From Paenibacillus peoriae (GTDB lineage: Bacteria > Bacillota > Bacilli > Paenibacillales > Paenibacillaceae): a stretch of DNA of 64,000 bases. Below, one piece after another: positions 1 to 8,663 of this stretch (the first letter of the stretch is position 1; every line of letters starts with the position of its first letter). Under the pieces are notes generated by a model. That model made no database searches. It saw nothing but the letters and a program-made list of their open reading frames with translations, and was not told the origin of the DNA. The stretch covers positions 3,357,001 through 3,421,000 of the forward strand of contig NZ_CP092831.1 of NCBI RefSeq assembly GCF_022531965.1, written 5' to 3'. Made by a program: the position numbers and the translations under genes.

Positions 1-227
1 ATCAGTTCCAGAGGTACCGCTATACGCTTGAGCTTGTCCAGATCATATTCTCCAAACTTGCCTCCCAGCAATACAAATACGGGACGCAAACGCTTGCCCC
101 CTGCTTTAAGCAGATGAAGCGACGTATCATTAATCAACGGCTCCGTACTATCGATACTGCGGTACAACTCTTCTTCTATAAAGTTCATATCCTTCTTTAA
201 TAAACCGAACAAATCCAATCGTTTCAT
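1..227 (-). CDS. hepT: Heptaprenyl diphosphate synthase component II, N-terminal part (cut by window edge)
   Basis: Only the first ~75 codons are present; the gene runs off the left edge. The translation starts MKRLDLFGLLKKDMNF and contains the KAGGKRLRPVFVLL block typical of trans-polyprenyl synthases, just before where the first DDxxD motif would follow. The family condenses isopentenyl diphosphate onto farnesyl diphosphate to make the C35 tail of menaquinone, working as a heterodimer with HepS. The ATG overlaps the stop of mqnA (ATGA), so translation is probably coupled. It is the last visible gene of the hepS-menG-mqnP-ubiX-mqnA-hepT operon. The assignment is strong from both sequence and neighbours. 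Confidence 0.9.
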   Translation of the reverse strand, partial: MKRLDLFGLLKKDMNFIEEELYRSIDSTEPLINDTSLHLLKAGGKRLRPVFVLLGGKFGEYDLDKLKRIAVPLEL

Positions 228-1090
228 TCTTTCACCCGTGTCAGCGTATTGTCACTCCAGAGAAGCGGCTTTACTCGTCGGTCAAGCAGCCCCAGTTCAT
301 GCGCATACTGAAAGTAAAGCTCTAAACCTTGTTGTTGCTTCTCTCCAAAATCATAACACAGATTAGTAAAGTAACGCTCCCAATAATCTCGCAGACCTCC
401 AATTTCCTCGCATGCTTCAGAAATAACAGACGTCAAGTCCGACAGACTACGCTGCTTGCTTGCACGGAACGCACTCGCAGTTTCAGCCACCGCTGCGGGA
501 TTTTGAGCAGCAACAGCACGTCGTACTGCCCATACAGCAAAAGTCATACTGTAGCCCGTCCAGCGCTTCCACTCTTCTCCGAGGTCCGTAACATACAGAC
601 CTTCGTTTCGCCAAGATGCCTTAATCGCGTGATCTCCAATCAGTAGCCCCGCATCTGCCTGTTCCAGCATCAAGTCAAGATCCGGTTCACAGTCAAAATA
701 GGAAGGCTGACCTTCCCATGCCTTTTGCATCAAAATTTTCAACAAATTCACGGATGTAGCAGAGGTATTTGTTAGTGCAATGGTTCCGTTTTTGATTTCG
801 TCCAGCGGCTTGCGTGAAAATAGTAAAATGGATTGCACAGGACCATCTGCACTGACGGATAAATCCGGCAACAGTAGCATTTCCTCAGCACCGGATGCAT
901 ACGCAAAGGAGGACATCGCACTGATATCCAAACTCCCATTCAACATACCTTGATTCAATTCAGCCGGAACTTTAGAAACCATCTCCGCCGAATGGAGAAG
1001 CTCAGAAGGATTAAAATAATGAAAAATAGGCCAAGCATTTGTATATTTAATTTTTCCGATTGTGATTGTCTTGGTGTCCGGTGTCGGCAT
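224..1090 (-). CDS. mqnA: Chorismate dehydratase MqnA (futalosine menaquinone pathway)
   Basis: 288 residues, normal for MqnA/MqnD periplasmic-binding-like enzymes. The N-terminal GKIKYTNAWPIF is the family hallmark, with SAMSSFAYA and LLIGDHAI further in. MqnA removes water from chorismate to give 3-[(1-carboxyvinyl)oxy]benzoate, the first step of the futalosine route to menaquinone. MqnD (naphthoate synthase) is a relative, but the starting motif and length favour MqnA. The ATG is preceded by GGGGGG at 6 nt and lies inside the 3' end of ubiX (44-bp overlap); the stop overlaps hepT. Its presence implies futalosine rather than classical Men chemistry in this organism. Confidence 0.85.
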   Translation of the reverse strand: MPTPDTKTITIGKIKYTNAWPIFHYFNPSELLHSAEMVSKVPAELNQGMLNGSLDISAMSSFAYASGAEEMLLLPDLSVSADGPVQSILLFSRKPLDEIKNGTIALTNTSATSVNLLKILMQKAWEGQPSYFDCEPDLDLMLEQADAGLLIGDHAIKASWRNEGLYVTDLGEEWKRWTGYSMTFAVWAVRRAVAAQNPAAVAETASAFRASKQRSLSDLTSVISEACEEIGGLRDYWERYFTNLCYDFGEKQQQGLELYFQYAHELGLLDRRVKPLLWSDNTLTRVKE

Positions 1091-1706
1091 CGGAATCCCC
1101 CCATCTCGTAAACAGTTGATGTTCTATACGCAAGCTGTCCAATACTTTGCCTACGAGGAACAGCACAATATCATCCAGCGTCTTCGGATGAAAGTAAAAA
1201 GCCGGCATGGCCGGAATCATTTTGACGCCAAGTCTCGCAAGCTTAAGCATGTTTTCCAAATGAATGGCATGTAGAGGCGTCTCACGAGGTACAAGGATCA
1301 GCGGACGACCTTCCTTCATCATCACGTCCGCTGCCCTCGCCATGAGATTGTCGGACGAACCGTGTGCTACTGCTGACAACGTCCCCATCGAGCATGGCAT
1401 GATAATCATCGCATCCACCAAATAAGAGCCGCTCGCAATCGAAGCTCCAATATCTGTGAACGGATGGTATACAAGAGAACCGGGACGGCCTCCGAATTGT
1501 TCATTCAAAGCCCCTTCCCGGTCAGTTACATTCCAGCCCAACTCCTCTTTCAACACCCGCCAGCCAGCATTAGACACGATCAGGTGAACTGTGTATTGCA
1601 AGTCCAGCAGAGTCTCTACCAGTCGCACACCATAAATGCTTCCGCTCGCGCCTGTAATGCCAATAACGATTCGTTTGCCTTGATGTTCGCTCACCTGATT
1701 ATTCAT
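1047..1706 (-). CDS. ubiX: UbiX-family flavin prenyltransferase
   Basis: 219 residues. The N-terminal VIGITGASGSIYGVRL is the flavin-binding loop of the UbiX/Pad1 family, and PCSMGTLSAVAHGSSDNL is the second conserved block. UbiX attaches a dimethylallyl group to FMN to make prenylated FMN, the cofactor of UbiD-type decarboxylases. In the futalosine pathway such a decarboxylase (MqnL) is thought to act on the prenylated naphthoate, so ubiX here probably serves menaquinone synthesis. No ubiD-type gene is in the window. It starts 5 bp after the mqnP stop; the ribosome binding site is weak (GGTGGTG), which suggests coupling to mqnP. Confidence 0.85.
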   Translation of the reverse strand: MNNQVSEHQGKRIVIGITGASGSIYGVRLVETLLDLQYTVHLIVSNAGWRVLKEELGWNVTDREGALNEQFGGRPGSLVYHPFTDIGASIASGSYLVDAMIIMPCSMGTLSAVAHGSSDNLMARAADVMMKEGRPLILVPRETPLHAIHLENMLKLARLGVKMIPAMPAFYFHPKTLDDIVLFLVGKVLDSLRIEHQLFTRWGDSDADTGHQDNHNRKN

Positions 1707-1711
1707 TAGTA

Positions 1712-2578
1712 TTAACGCACCACCAAATCAATCAGTGTAAAGGCAAATACGACAGTGCTAAGTACACCGTTCATAGTAAAGAATGCCGTCTGCAAACGAC
1801 TCAAATCTTTTGGAGATACGATATAGTGCTCATAAAATAAAATAATGTACGAAATAATCATGCCCGCCAGATACCACCAGCTTAAATCTGCAATAAAGAA
1901 CAGTACAATAAATCCGATCGCCGTAATGACGTGAAATGCCCGAGCGATGTTCAATGCACCTGCTACACCAAAACGGGCAGGAATAGAATAAACTCCTTCG
2001 TTTTGGTCAAAATCTATATCCTGACAAGCATAAATAACATCAAATCCAGCCGTCCAAAATGCGATCGTTAGATACAGAACGATAGCGGTCAAATCTATTT
2101 GTCCCGTTACTGCAACCCACGCGCCTAGTGGCGCCAAACCAATGGTCAGACCAAGTACAATATGGCAAAGCCAAGTGAAACGCTTGGTGTAAGAGTAAAA
2201 AACGAGCATAAAAAAGGCCAGCGGGAACAGCTTGAACGCCAGCGGACTTAACTTGAATGATGCCCAGAATAACAACACCAGACTGACGATAATGAAAATT
2301 ACCACTTCGCTTGATTTAAGCAACCCTGCCGGGATAGCGCGTCCTGCTGTGCGCGGATTTTTCCCATCAATCACCCGGTCGATCATACGATTGAAGCCAA
2401 AAGCAGCGCTGCGTGCGCCAACCATAGCTAGCAGGATCCAGCCGATCTGCGGCCACGAGGGAAGGTTGCCTGTCACAACAACTGACCCCAATACAGCCCC
2501 CATGAATGCAAATGGGAGCGCAAATAACGTATGTTCAATTTTAATCATTTCCAAAAAAATAGCAATTTTCTTAAACAT
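1712..2578 (-). CDS. mqnP: UbiA-family prenyltransferase (MqnP, naphthoate prenyltransferase)
   Basis: 288 residues from the ATG at 2578, chosen because AAGGAGA lies 6 nt upstream and because the frame further upstream (to 2644) only reads menG sequence. Eight or nine hydrophobic segments fit a UbiA membrane enzyme. The first Asp-rich motif appears as NRMIDRVIDGKNPRT and the second as DIDFDQNEGVYSIP, both needed for Mg-diphosphate binding. By position it should transfer the heptaprenyl chain to 1,4-dihydroxy-6-naphthoate at the membrane. It overlaps the 3' end of menG by 8 bp. A 4-hydroxybenzoate substrate is unlikely given the menaquinone neighbours. Confidence 0.82.
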   Translation of the reverse strand: MFKKIAIFLEMIKIEHTLFALPFAFMGAVLGSVVVTGNLPSWPQIGWILLAMVGARSAAFGFNRMIDRVIDGKNPRTAGRAIPAGLLKSSEVVIFIIVSLVLLFWASFKLSPLAFKLFPLAFFMLVFYSYTKRFTWLCHIVLGLTIGLAPLGAWVAVTGQIDLTAIVLYLTIAFWTAGFDVIYACQDIDFDQNEGVYSIPARFGVAGALNIARAFHVITAIGFIVLFFIADLSWWYLAGMIISYIILFYEHYIVSPKDLSRLQTAFFTMNGVLSTVVFAFTLIDLVVR

Positions 2579-3308
2579 GCTGACTCTCCTTGATTCCAAT
2601 GTGCAATGCCGCAATGCCTCCGGTGAGAGAATGAGCCTGAACATCCTTCAATCCGACTTCACGGAAGATGCCAGCCAACTCATCCCTTCCTGGAAAAAGC
2701 GCCAACGAATCAGGGAGCCATTTATACTGCTCATAACGTTTGGCGAACAATTTGCCGAGCATGGGCAAGATGTGTTGAAAATATGTGTAGTAAATTCCCT
2801 TGAACGGCTGCCAAGTAGGTTTGGACAATTCTAGACATACGACCTGCCCGCCAGGTTTGACGACTCGTTGCATCTCCTGTAACACGTGGCGCAGATCAGG
2901 TACGTTACGCAGACCGAAACCAATCGTTGCATAATCAAATGAATTATCTTCATAAGGCAGTTCCATCGCGTTGCCCTGAACAAGCTTAATTTGCTTTTCC
3001 CGGGATTCTGATATAATTTTACGCTCGCCAACATTGAGCATGTTCTGACTAAAATCGAGTCCTACGATGTGACCACTTTCACTTGCTCGCGCCATCGCAA
3101 GCGTCCAGTCACATGTACCACAGCAAAGATCAATTGCCGTATCGCCGCGACGCATGTTCATTTTTTTCATTGTAAATTTCCGCCAAGCCTTATGTCTGCG
3201 AAAGCTCAGTATATCGTTCATCAAATCGTATTTACCTGCTATGCTTTCAAACACGCCATGAACGAATTGCTCTTTCGGCTTGGTGTCGCTTGATCCCATC
3301 ACGTTCAC
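2571..3308 (-). CDS. menG: Demethylmenaquinone methyltransferase
   Basis: About 245 residues. SAM-binding motif I is TAIDLCCGTCDW, followed by GLDFSQNML and the IGFGLRNVPD and KPGGQVVCLELS blocks, all typical of the UbiE/MenG family. It methylates demethylmenaquinone with S-adenosylmethionine as the last step. The frame opens with GTG at 3308 immediately after the hepS stop; an ATG at 3299 has AGGTG at a better spacing and may be the true start (242 residues). It keeps the hepS-menG order of B. subtilis, but three menaquinone genes sit between it and hepT here. Confidence 0.92.
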   Translation of the reverse strand: MNVMGSSDTKPKEQFVHGVFESIAGKYDLMNDILSFRRHKAWRKFTMKKMNMRRGDTAIDLCCGTCDWTLAMARASESGHIVGLDFSQNMLNVGERKIISESREKQIKLVQGNAMELPYEDNSFDYATIGFGLRNVPDLRHVLQEMQRVVKPGGQVVCLELSKPTWQPFKGIYYTYFQHILPMLGKLFAKRYEQYKWLPDSLALFPGRDELAGIFREVGLKDVQAHSLTGGIAALHIGIKESQHV

Positions 3309-4178
3309 CTAACCTTCCCTCACAACTGGGTGCGGACTATTTAGCAGCTTTAGGAAAGGCTCAAGCATGCGTTCAAATTCCTCGATCCCTGTATTTTGAT
3401 CATCTGACAGGATCTGCCGGATGTGTGTAACTGCCGTGCGAAGCTTGTCCAGTATCGCATCCTCGGCTTTGTATTTCAGAACAAGCTTACGCCATGCTTC
3501 AGTGTCAGTACCACTCTCTGAAAGCAACGCTTGCTCGTTCCGATCCCCGTTACCATAAATATGCCAGAACATATATCCGAAACGGGACTTGTCCGGTTCT
3601 GTCCGCTTACCCCATTCCTCCATCAAGGTATCACAGAGGGCAAATTTGTTGAGAAGCTGCTTCCAAATTTCCTGATCCTGTTCTGCTACAAGTGAAGTGA
3701 ATGATAAAAAAAGCTCCTTTTTGAAACGAACCATCTGAGTTAAATACTGAGTTGCATCCAGGCGGAATTGCTTCATTCCCCAGTACAGACTCATTTTCCC
3801 TGCGTTCACTTCACATACAGCATCACTCAGCTTCGAAATGGCCGTAATGCGGCCTGCCAGTGCAAGCAGCTGATAAAAACGACTGCTAAAATAGTCCCCA
3901 GCTAACACTTTCAGCTGTCTGGAACGCATCTCCTCCGGGCTCCGTATACCGGATAAAGTATCAATCATATCATGCGTATCCAGCCCCATCTGCACAAGTG
4001 AGGTTACCAATGCGTACAGTTCGTCCTCACTGGCATGCAGCTCCTGCGCATTCCGGTTCAAAAACACAAACATCAAACGGGTACGGCTGTCAGGAAAAGC
4101 CGGCATTTCCGTATGTTGTTGAATCATGTCGTATTCCACATATTTCCTTGCTAATTGGGGTACGCGATACGGTTTCAT
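3309..4178 (-). CDS. hepS: Heptaprenyl diphosphate synthase component I
   Basis: 289 residues from the ATG at 4178, selected by GGAGG 6 nt upstream; an in-frame ATG at 4196 has no ribosome binding site. The KVLAGDYFSSRFYQLLA segment marks the small regulatory subunit family of heptaprenyl diphosphate synthase. The subunit has no DDxxD motif and acts with HepT, probably setting product chain length. It is the first gene of the menaquinone operon. An extended -10 element sits 56 bp upstream of the start. Confidence 0.88.
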   Translation of the reverse strand: MKPYRVPQLARKYVEYDMIQQHTEMPAFPDSRTRLMFVFLNRNAQELHASEDELYALVTSLVQMGLDTHDMIDTLSGIRSPEEMRSRQLKVLAGDYFSSRFYQLLALAGRITAISKLSDAVCEVNAGKMSLYWGMKQFRLDATQYLTQMVRFKKELFLSFTSLVAEQDQEIWKQLLNKFALCDTLMEEWGKRTEPDKSRFGYMFWHIYGNGDRNEQALLSESGTDTEAWRKLVLKYKAEDAILDKLRTAVTHIRQILSDDQNTGIEEFERMLEPFLKLLNSPHPVVREG

Positions 4179-4233
4179 CCTAAGCCTCCGAGACATGACT
4201 TTCTGCTATACTCAAATAATTGCAATGCCTTAT

Positions 4234-4242
4234 ATTATATCA
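4234..4242 (-). promoter_or_regulatory. Candidate extended -10 promoter of the hepS operon
   Basis: On the minus strand this reads TGATATAAT, a perfect TATAAT with an upstream TG. No good -35 box lies 17 bp upstream, as is usual for extended -10 promoters. It is 56 bp ahead of the hepS start. Confidence 0.5.
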
Positions 4243-4294
4243 CAATTTAAAATGATTCGCGACTAAAGTACTGTAGGTCCACCGGCAGAAACAT

Positions 4295-4846
4295 CTAATC
4301 TGTATATACACCGTTAAACCTGTTTTGCCACATGGGCGTTACTGTAATGCGGAAACGGGATTTCAAATCCTCTGGCAATTCCGCGCCTTCCCGGCTTCTC
4401 AGCTGTTCCAATGCCTCGTTCGTCCACTCGTTCCGGCGTATATCGGATGCAAGCAGCAAATGACGTTCTCCTGACCATTCGTCCTGCGTCACCACCCGAA
4501 GCAGCAATTGCCGCACATTCGTCGTTCCGTAAAAGCTAAAAGCGGCAATCTCCGCCATGTTTTGATAAATCTCTAGCGGGGCAGTTTCTTCCTTGGACAG
4601 TTTGACATCCAGGGTCAGGACTGAATGTTCCCAGCTTGCGCTTGCAATCGGTGTAGTCAACGGTAGCTCATTCAGCGTATCCACCAGATTGTCATCTGAC
4701 AGCAGCACCCGTTGCTGAGGCGAAATCGTCGCCTGTGTCTCACGAACTGCTGCGGTTCCTGAGTCCAGCACTTGTAAAGACGGCAGCAACACAGCTGCTG
4801 CGATGGTTATGAGAATGGAGCCACCGAATACAATCCAAGGTTTCAT
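4295..4846 (-). CDS. Hypothetical membrane-anchored or exported protein
   Basis: 183 residues. I do not recognise a family. An N-terminal hydrophobic stretch (about residues 4-22, IVFGGSILITIAAAVLL) can act as a membrane anchor or signal peptide. The rest is soluble, with a SVLTLDVKL strand and an acidic middle. The ATG has GGGGAGG 5 nt upstream, so it is probably real. It lies between hepS and mtrB, in the same direction, where B. subtilis has no gene. It may be a lineage-specific envelope or sporulation protein; no function is proposed. Confidence 0.7.
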   Translation of the reverse strand: MKPWIVFGGSILITIAAAVLLPSLQVLDSGTAAVRETQATISPQQRVLLSDDNLVDTLNELPLTTPIASASWEHSVLTLDVKLSKEETAPLEIYQNMAEIAAFSFYGTTNVRQLLLRVVTQDEWSGERHLLLASDIRRNEWTNEALEQLRSREGAELPEDLKSRFRITVTPMWQNRFNGVYTD

Positions 4847-4912
4847 CAGAGCCTCCCCTGACCTCTACCTCATAATGTGGGTTTGCTACGGTAAAGGTCC
4901 TCACTCTCATTC

Positions 4913-4941
4913 TACAACAAAAAAAAGCAGGCTATGCCTGC
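4913..4941 (-). terminator. Intrinsic terminator of mtrB
   Basis: Minus-strand hairpin GCAGGC-ATA-GCCTGC followed by TTTTTTTT, starting 4 nt after the mtrB stop. Confidence 0.85.
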
Positions 4942-4944
4942 ATT

Positions 4945-5175
4945 TTAATCCTCCGTATCTACTACCCCGTGCTTGGTCATCACAACGGCTTTGCCGCGAA
5001 TTTTAATAGCAGAAGTATGATCCGTAAATTGGACAATCAGTACCTCGCCCTTGTCCAATTTTTCTGAATGATGCAAGCGTGTATCCTGGCCTCTGGTCAA
5101 ACCAAAAACCTGACATCCGTTGCTTTTCGCTTTAATTACGACGTACTCACTGCTACCCGTCACGTTATCTTCCAT
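4945..5175 (-). CDS. mtrB: Trp RNA-binding attenuation protein (TRAP)
   Basis: 76 residues, the family size. TRAP forms an 11-subunit ring that binds tryptophan and then wraps (G/U)AG repeats in trp leader RNAs, causing termination or blocking translation. The diagnostic core [21 protein letters not shown] and HTSAIKIRG is present, including the Lys and Lys/Arg residues that contact RNA in the B. subtilis protein. The N-terminus ([15 protein letters not shown]) is variable as usual. In B. subtilis it is co-transcribed with mtrA (folE); here folE is absent and mtrB stands alone. No trp operon is in the window. Confidence 0.95.
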   Translation of the reverse strand: MEDNVTGSSEYVVIKAKSNGCQVFGLTRGQDTRLHHSEKLDKGEVLIVQFTDHTSAIKIRGKAVVMTKHGVVDTED

Positions 5176-5331
5176 ATCCTTTTCCTCCCTGAGAGCCGAA
5201 GCTATACTTTTTATGATGGAGATTCAAGCTTGTTTTGTCAACTACATGCTTCCCGTGCTCCTGCAATAATTAGCATGTCCCGAGCCATACTATCCGTGCA
5301 GTCCCATCTATTAAAGAAAGGAACGGATCTG

Positions 5332-5505
5332 ATGAAAAACTACCTTCCCGCCAATCTCAGTCCTGCCCAAATCGAACGGCTTCAACAGCTGGAGCATGAA
5401 TTTGCCGAGCTAACAGGTGAACCCCTAGTGCTGATCGCTTATGCCTCGCGAAACGGCAGGGCAGCTTCCTCTTCTCCAGTCCATAGCACCCCTACCACGA
5501 AGTAA
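5332..5505 (+). CDS. Small protein of 57 residues, unknown function
   Basis: Starts MKNYLPANLSPAQIERLQ and runs into EHEFAELTGEPLVLIAYA. The ATG has GAAAGGA 9-10 nt upstream. The N-terminal half is predicted helical and the pattern LSPAQIERLQQLEHEF looks like a conserved small Firmicutes protein, while the C-terminus is a low-complexity Ser/Thr/Pro tail. It is the only plus-strand gene in this neighbourhood, and a terminator hairpin follows directly. A longer in-frame extension upstream (from 5068) is probably not translated because it overlaps mtrB antisense. Function unknown. Confidence 0.6.
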   Translation: MKNYLPANLSPAQIERLQQLEHEFAELTGEPLVLIAYASRNGRAASSSPVHSTPTTK

Positions 5506-5521
5506 ACAGGACAAAAAGAAA

Positions 5522-5550
5522 AGGCCGTGAATCAAATTCACGGTCTTTTC
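5522..5550. terminator. Bidirectional terminator between the 57-residue gene and hup
   Basis: Stem GCCGTGAA / TTCACGGT with a TCAAA loop, flanked by an A-run on the left (5514-5522) and TCTTTTC on the right, so it can work in both directions. Confidence 0.75.
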
Positions 5551-5576
5551 AGCGCATTGGGAATATGTAAGAAATC

Positions 5577-5852
5577 TTATTTAATTCCGTCTTTAAGCGC
5601 TTTACCCGGTTTAAATGCCGGAATTTTGCTCGCAGGGATTTCGATTTCTTCTCCTGTTTGCGGGTTACGTCCTTTACGTGCGGAACGTTCACGAACCTCA
5701 AAGTTCCCGAAACCTACCAGTTGCACTTTATCTCCGCTTTGCAACGCTCCAGAGATCGCCTCAAATACTGCATCGATTGCTTTGGTTACGTCCTTCTTGG
5801 ACAATTCAGTGCTTTCAGAAACCTGATTGATCAAATCCGTTTTATTCAACAT
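5577..5852 (-). CDS. hup: HU-type nucleoid protein
   Basis: 91 residues from the ATG at 5852, with GGGAGGTGAAT directly upstream; the frame extends upstream to 5957 but that part has no HU homology. [15 protein letters not shown] opens the protein, and the DNA-binding arm [18 protein letters not shown] is complete. HU dimers bend and compact DNA. It matches B. subtilis hbs, next to mtrB and spoIVA. A 240-bp leader lies upstream without a recognisable gene. Confidence 0.95.
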   Translation of the reverse strand: MLNKTDLINQVSESTELSKKDVTKAIDAVFEAISGALQSGDKVQLVGFGNFEVRERSARKGRNPQTGEEIEIPASKIPAFKPGKALKDGIK

Positions 5853-6096
5853 ATTCACCTCCCAATTCAAGTGTAGTCCAGCATTTAGGTTATCGGTGTT
5901 AATGACCGATATGAGGTCGCCTGTATAAAATAACCCGGGCGGCGTACTGCCTTCCATAATGTTATCATCTGTTTCCGTTTCGTCGTTAAATATACATAGA
6001 ATATACCTAACCTCCGCAATATAGGCCGAAACTGGCGTTTTATGGCACCCTGCTTGCGTGGAACAAGGTTTATAGTAATACAGTCCACAGACAATT

Positions 6097-7083
6097 TCAA
6101 GTACGACGACGGTTTAACACATAAAAAGTAACGGCCAGCGCAAGTACCAGCACTACTCCTTTGACAATATCATGGGCGAAATATTGCACATTCATCATCG
6201 TTAGTCCATTAACCAACACACCGATCAAAACTGCACCAATAAATGTACCAATGACATTGGGTTTACCAGCACCAAAGACCGAAAAACCGACGAATACTGC
6301 AGCTACCGCTTCCATGAGCAAGGGGGAACCCGCGTCAATTTGGCCTGAGCCTACGCGCGAGGCATACAAAATACCGGCAATCGCCGCAAATACACCTGAA
6401 GCAACATAGGCCAGAGTACGGACTTTTTTTACCCGTATACCCGACAGACGAGCAGCTTCCTTATTTCCACCCGTTACATACATTTGACGCCCATGCTTTG
6501 TATAAGTCAAGAAAACATGCACCGCCGCCACAGCCAGCAACAGTAAAATAACCGAAATCGGGATACCCAACCATTTACCTTGCCCAAGCAAAAGAAATGC
6601 AGGAGATATCTCCCCCGGCGCCTTGCTACCATCGGGAAACTGCATATGATTATATATGGTATAGCCCTGTGCGTACGTTTTGTGAATCCCGCTTACAATA
6701 TACATGATTGCAAGGGTTGCGAGCAAATCAGGAATACGTAGTTTAATGATCAATAATGAATTCAACAGTCCTACCAAAGCGCCGACAATCAGAGACACAA
6801 TAATGACCACCGCAACAGGCTGCTCATACCAGACCATTAAAGAAGCGGCAACGACCGTTGTCAAAGATACTGTAGCTCCCACCGACAGGTCAAAACCGTC
6901 CACGATAAGTGACAATGTCACACCAATGGCAACGAAAGTCACAATGGCAATCGAGCCAAGAATGTCCATTAAATTATCATAAGTCCAGAAATAAGGTAAT
7001 GTAGATGAAAAAAACGCCAACACACCTATAATGACAACTACGGCACCGTAACGAAATGAGACGTTTAACCATTTTTCCTTCAT
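6097..7083 (-). CDS. Sugar ABC transporter permease (ribose/RbsC type)
   Basis: 328 residues with about ten hydrophobic segments, BPD_transp_2 family. The [12 protein letters not shown] block and [14 protein letters not shown] coupling-helix segment (the EAA-like loop that meets the ATPase) are clear. It forms the membrane channel for the preceding ATPase and lipoprotein. The start overlaps the ATPase stop by 4 bp (ATGA). The sugar cannot be told: relatives include ribose, galactose, xylose and autoinducer-2 transporters. No kinase or regulator is next to it. Confidence 0.88.
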   Translation of the reverse strand: MKEKWLNVSFRYGAVVVIIGVLAFFSSTLPYFWTYDNLMDILGSIAIVTFVAIGVTLSLIVDGFDLSVGATVSLTTVVAASLMVWYEQPVAVVIIVSLIVGALVGLLNSLLIIKLRIPDLLATLAIMYIVSGIHKTYAQGYTIYNHMQFPDGSKAPGEISPAFLLLGQGKWLGIPISVILLLLAVAAVHVFLTYTKHGRQMYVTGGNKEAARLSGIRVKKVRTLAYVASGVFAAIAGILYASRVGSGQIDAGSPLLMEAVAAVFVGFSVFGAGKPNVIGTFIGAVLIGVLVNGLTMMNVQYFAHDIVKGVVLVLALAVTFYVLNRRRT

Positions 7084-8597
7084 GAATGCACCTCTTCACC
7101 CCCGCTGGCATACAACAGAAGCTGTTCCTGTTCCACTTCGCCCCGAGCAAATTCCTTTATAATTTTGCCATCATACATCACTGCAATCCGATCACCAATG
7201 CCAATCCCTTCAGCAAATTCACAGGTTAGATAAATGATCGCTTTTCCTTGCTCCGCCAACTCACCAATGATACGAAAAATATCACTTTTTGCCCCTATAT
7301 CTACACCCTTGGTTGGCTCGTCAAAAACAAATACATCCGCTCCGGAATGCAGCCATTTCCCAATAGCAACCTTTTGCTGATTCCCGCCACTTAAATATTT
7401 AACATTCTGACGGAGCGATGGTGTCTTAATACCGAGAGAGGCGACAATCCCATTACCGTTATTTCGTTCTTTACGCCGACTGATGAAACCAAGGACACTC
7501 AGTTTGCCCAAAAGCGGAAGACTAAGGTTTCTTTCCACACTCTCCTCAATTAGCACCCCCTGCTTCCGTCGCTCCTCGGGTATGGACACAATTCCTTGAG
7601 CTACCGCATCCGCTGGTTCTCTCAATCGAATGGAGCGACCTTTAAAGGTCAGCTCTCCCTTATCCGGCTTGTCTGCTCCTGTAAGAAGTCGTGACAACTC
7701 TGTCTTGCCTGCACCAACCAAACCTACAATAGAGAGAATCTCACCACATCGGACCTGTACATCAATGCCGTGCACTCGTAATCCTTTGTGAAGCCCTTTC
7801 GCTTCCAATACCGTTTCACCAATCGGTACCTCTGTTTTTGGGAATTCCTCCTCAAATGTTTTCCCAAGCATATGCGTAACGATGTCACCTACACTTAAAT
7901 CAGACGCAGGTCCCGTGAACACGCGCTCACCATCACGCATCACCGTAACACGGTCACTGTATTCGATAACCTCCGGCAATCGGTGTGTGATGAGGATACA
8001 TGCAACTCCCTCATCCTTGAGTGTATGGATTGTGCGGAACAAACGTCGCGTTTCTTCTTCGCTGAGCGGCGCCGTAGGCTCGTCAAAAATGATGGCATTG
8101 GCTTGCTGTGTCAGAATGCGTGATATAAGTACAAGCTGTTTTTCTGCCAACGTCAATTCAGACACATATCGTCGCACGTCAATATCTACCTCCAGACGTG
8201 CTAATGCCTCACGCGCTCGTCTGCGCATAGAAACCGGTGCAGTCCACCATCGACCATCAGGGGCTGACAAATCGTCCATTACAATATTTTCAGCAACAGT
8301 TAACTGTGGTACAAGCGCTGAATCGACCTCCTGATACACACAGTGAATTCCCACTCTTTTGGCCTCCCACGGTGAACTAATGTTCAGTTCCTTGCCACCA
8401 ACTACGATAGCTCCCTGATCGGAATGATACGCACCGGACAGAATCTTCATCAATGTACTTTTCCCTGCCCCGTTGGCGCCCAGCAGAGCGTGAATCTCGC
8501 CACCCTGCACTGTAAAATCCACGGCTCGCAGCGCATCTACACCAGCAAACTGTTTGCTAATTTTCTTCATTTCCAATGTATATACTTGTGAACTCAT
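7080..8597 (-). CDS. Sugar ABC transporter ATP-binding protein (RbsA type, two ABC domains)
   Basis: 505 residues, the usual size of duplicated sugar ATPases. Domain 1 has Walker A GANGAGKST (~residue 40) and Walker B AIIFDEPTAPLS; its signature LTLAEKQLV is degenerate, as is normal in this class. Domain 2 has GLVGAGKTEL, the signature LSGGNQQKVAIGKW and VFVFDEPTKGVD. GAGGGGG lies 4 nt before the ATG. A TTCG-looped hairpin separates it from the upstream binding-protein gene and may lower its expression. It acts on the cytoplasmic face with the permease. Confidence 0.9.
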   Translation of the reverse strand: MSSQVYTLEMKKISKQFAGVDALRAVDFTVQGGEIHALLGANGAGKSTLMKILSGAYHSDQGAIVVGGKELNISSPWEAKRVGIHCVYQEVDSALVPQLTVAENIVMDDLSAPDGRWWTAPVSMRRRAREALARLEVDIDVRRYVSELTLAEKQLVLISRILTQQANAIIFDEPTAPLSEEETRRLFRTIHTLKDEGVACILITHRLPEVIEYSDRVTVMRDGERVFTGPASDLSVGDIVTHMLGKTFEEEFPKTEVPIGETVLEAKGLHKGLRVHGIDVQVRCGEILSIVGLVGAGKTELSRLLTGADKPDKGELTFKGRSIRLREPADAVAQGIVSIPEERRKQGVLIEESVERNLSLPLLGKLSVLGFISRRKERNNGNGIVASLGIKTPSLRQNVKYLSGGNQQKVAIGKWLHSGADVFVFDEPTKGVDIGAKSDIFRIIGELAEQGKAIIYLTCEFAEGIGIGDRIAVMYDGKIIKEFARGEVEQEQLLLYASGGEEVHS

Positions 8598-8622
8598 GGT
8601 GCCCCCTCACGCCTGCTTATGA

Positions 8623-8646
8623 TAAAAGCGCGCCGAAGCGCGCCTT
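8623..8646 (-). terminator. Intercistronic hairpin (partial terminator) inside the sugar ABC operon
   Basis: Minus strand GCGCGC-TTCG-GCGCGC followed by TTTTAT, between the binding-protein stop (8664) and the ATPase start (8597). This placement usually gives more binding protein than transporter. Confidence 0.75.
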
Positions 8647-8663
8647 TGCGTTATGCAAACATT

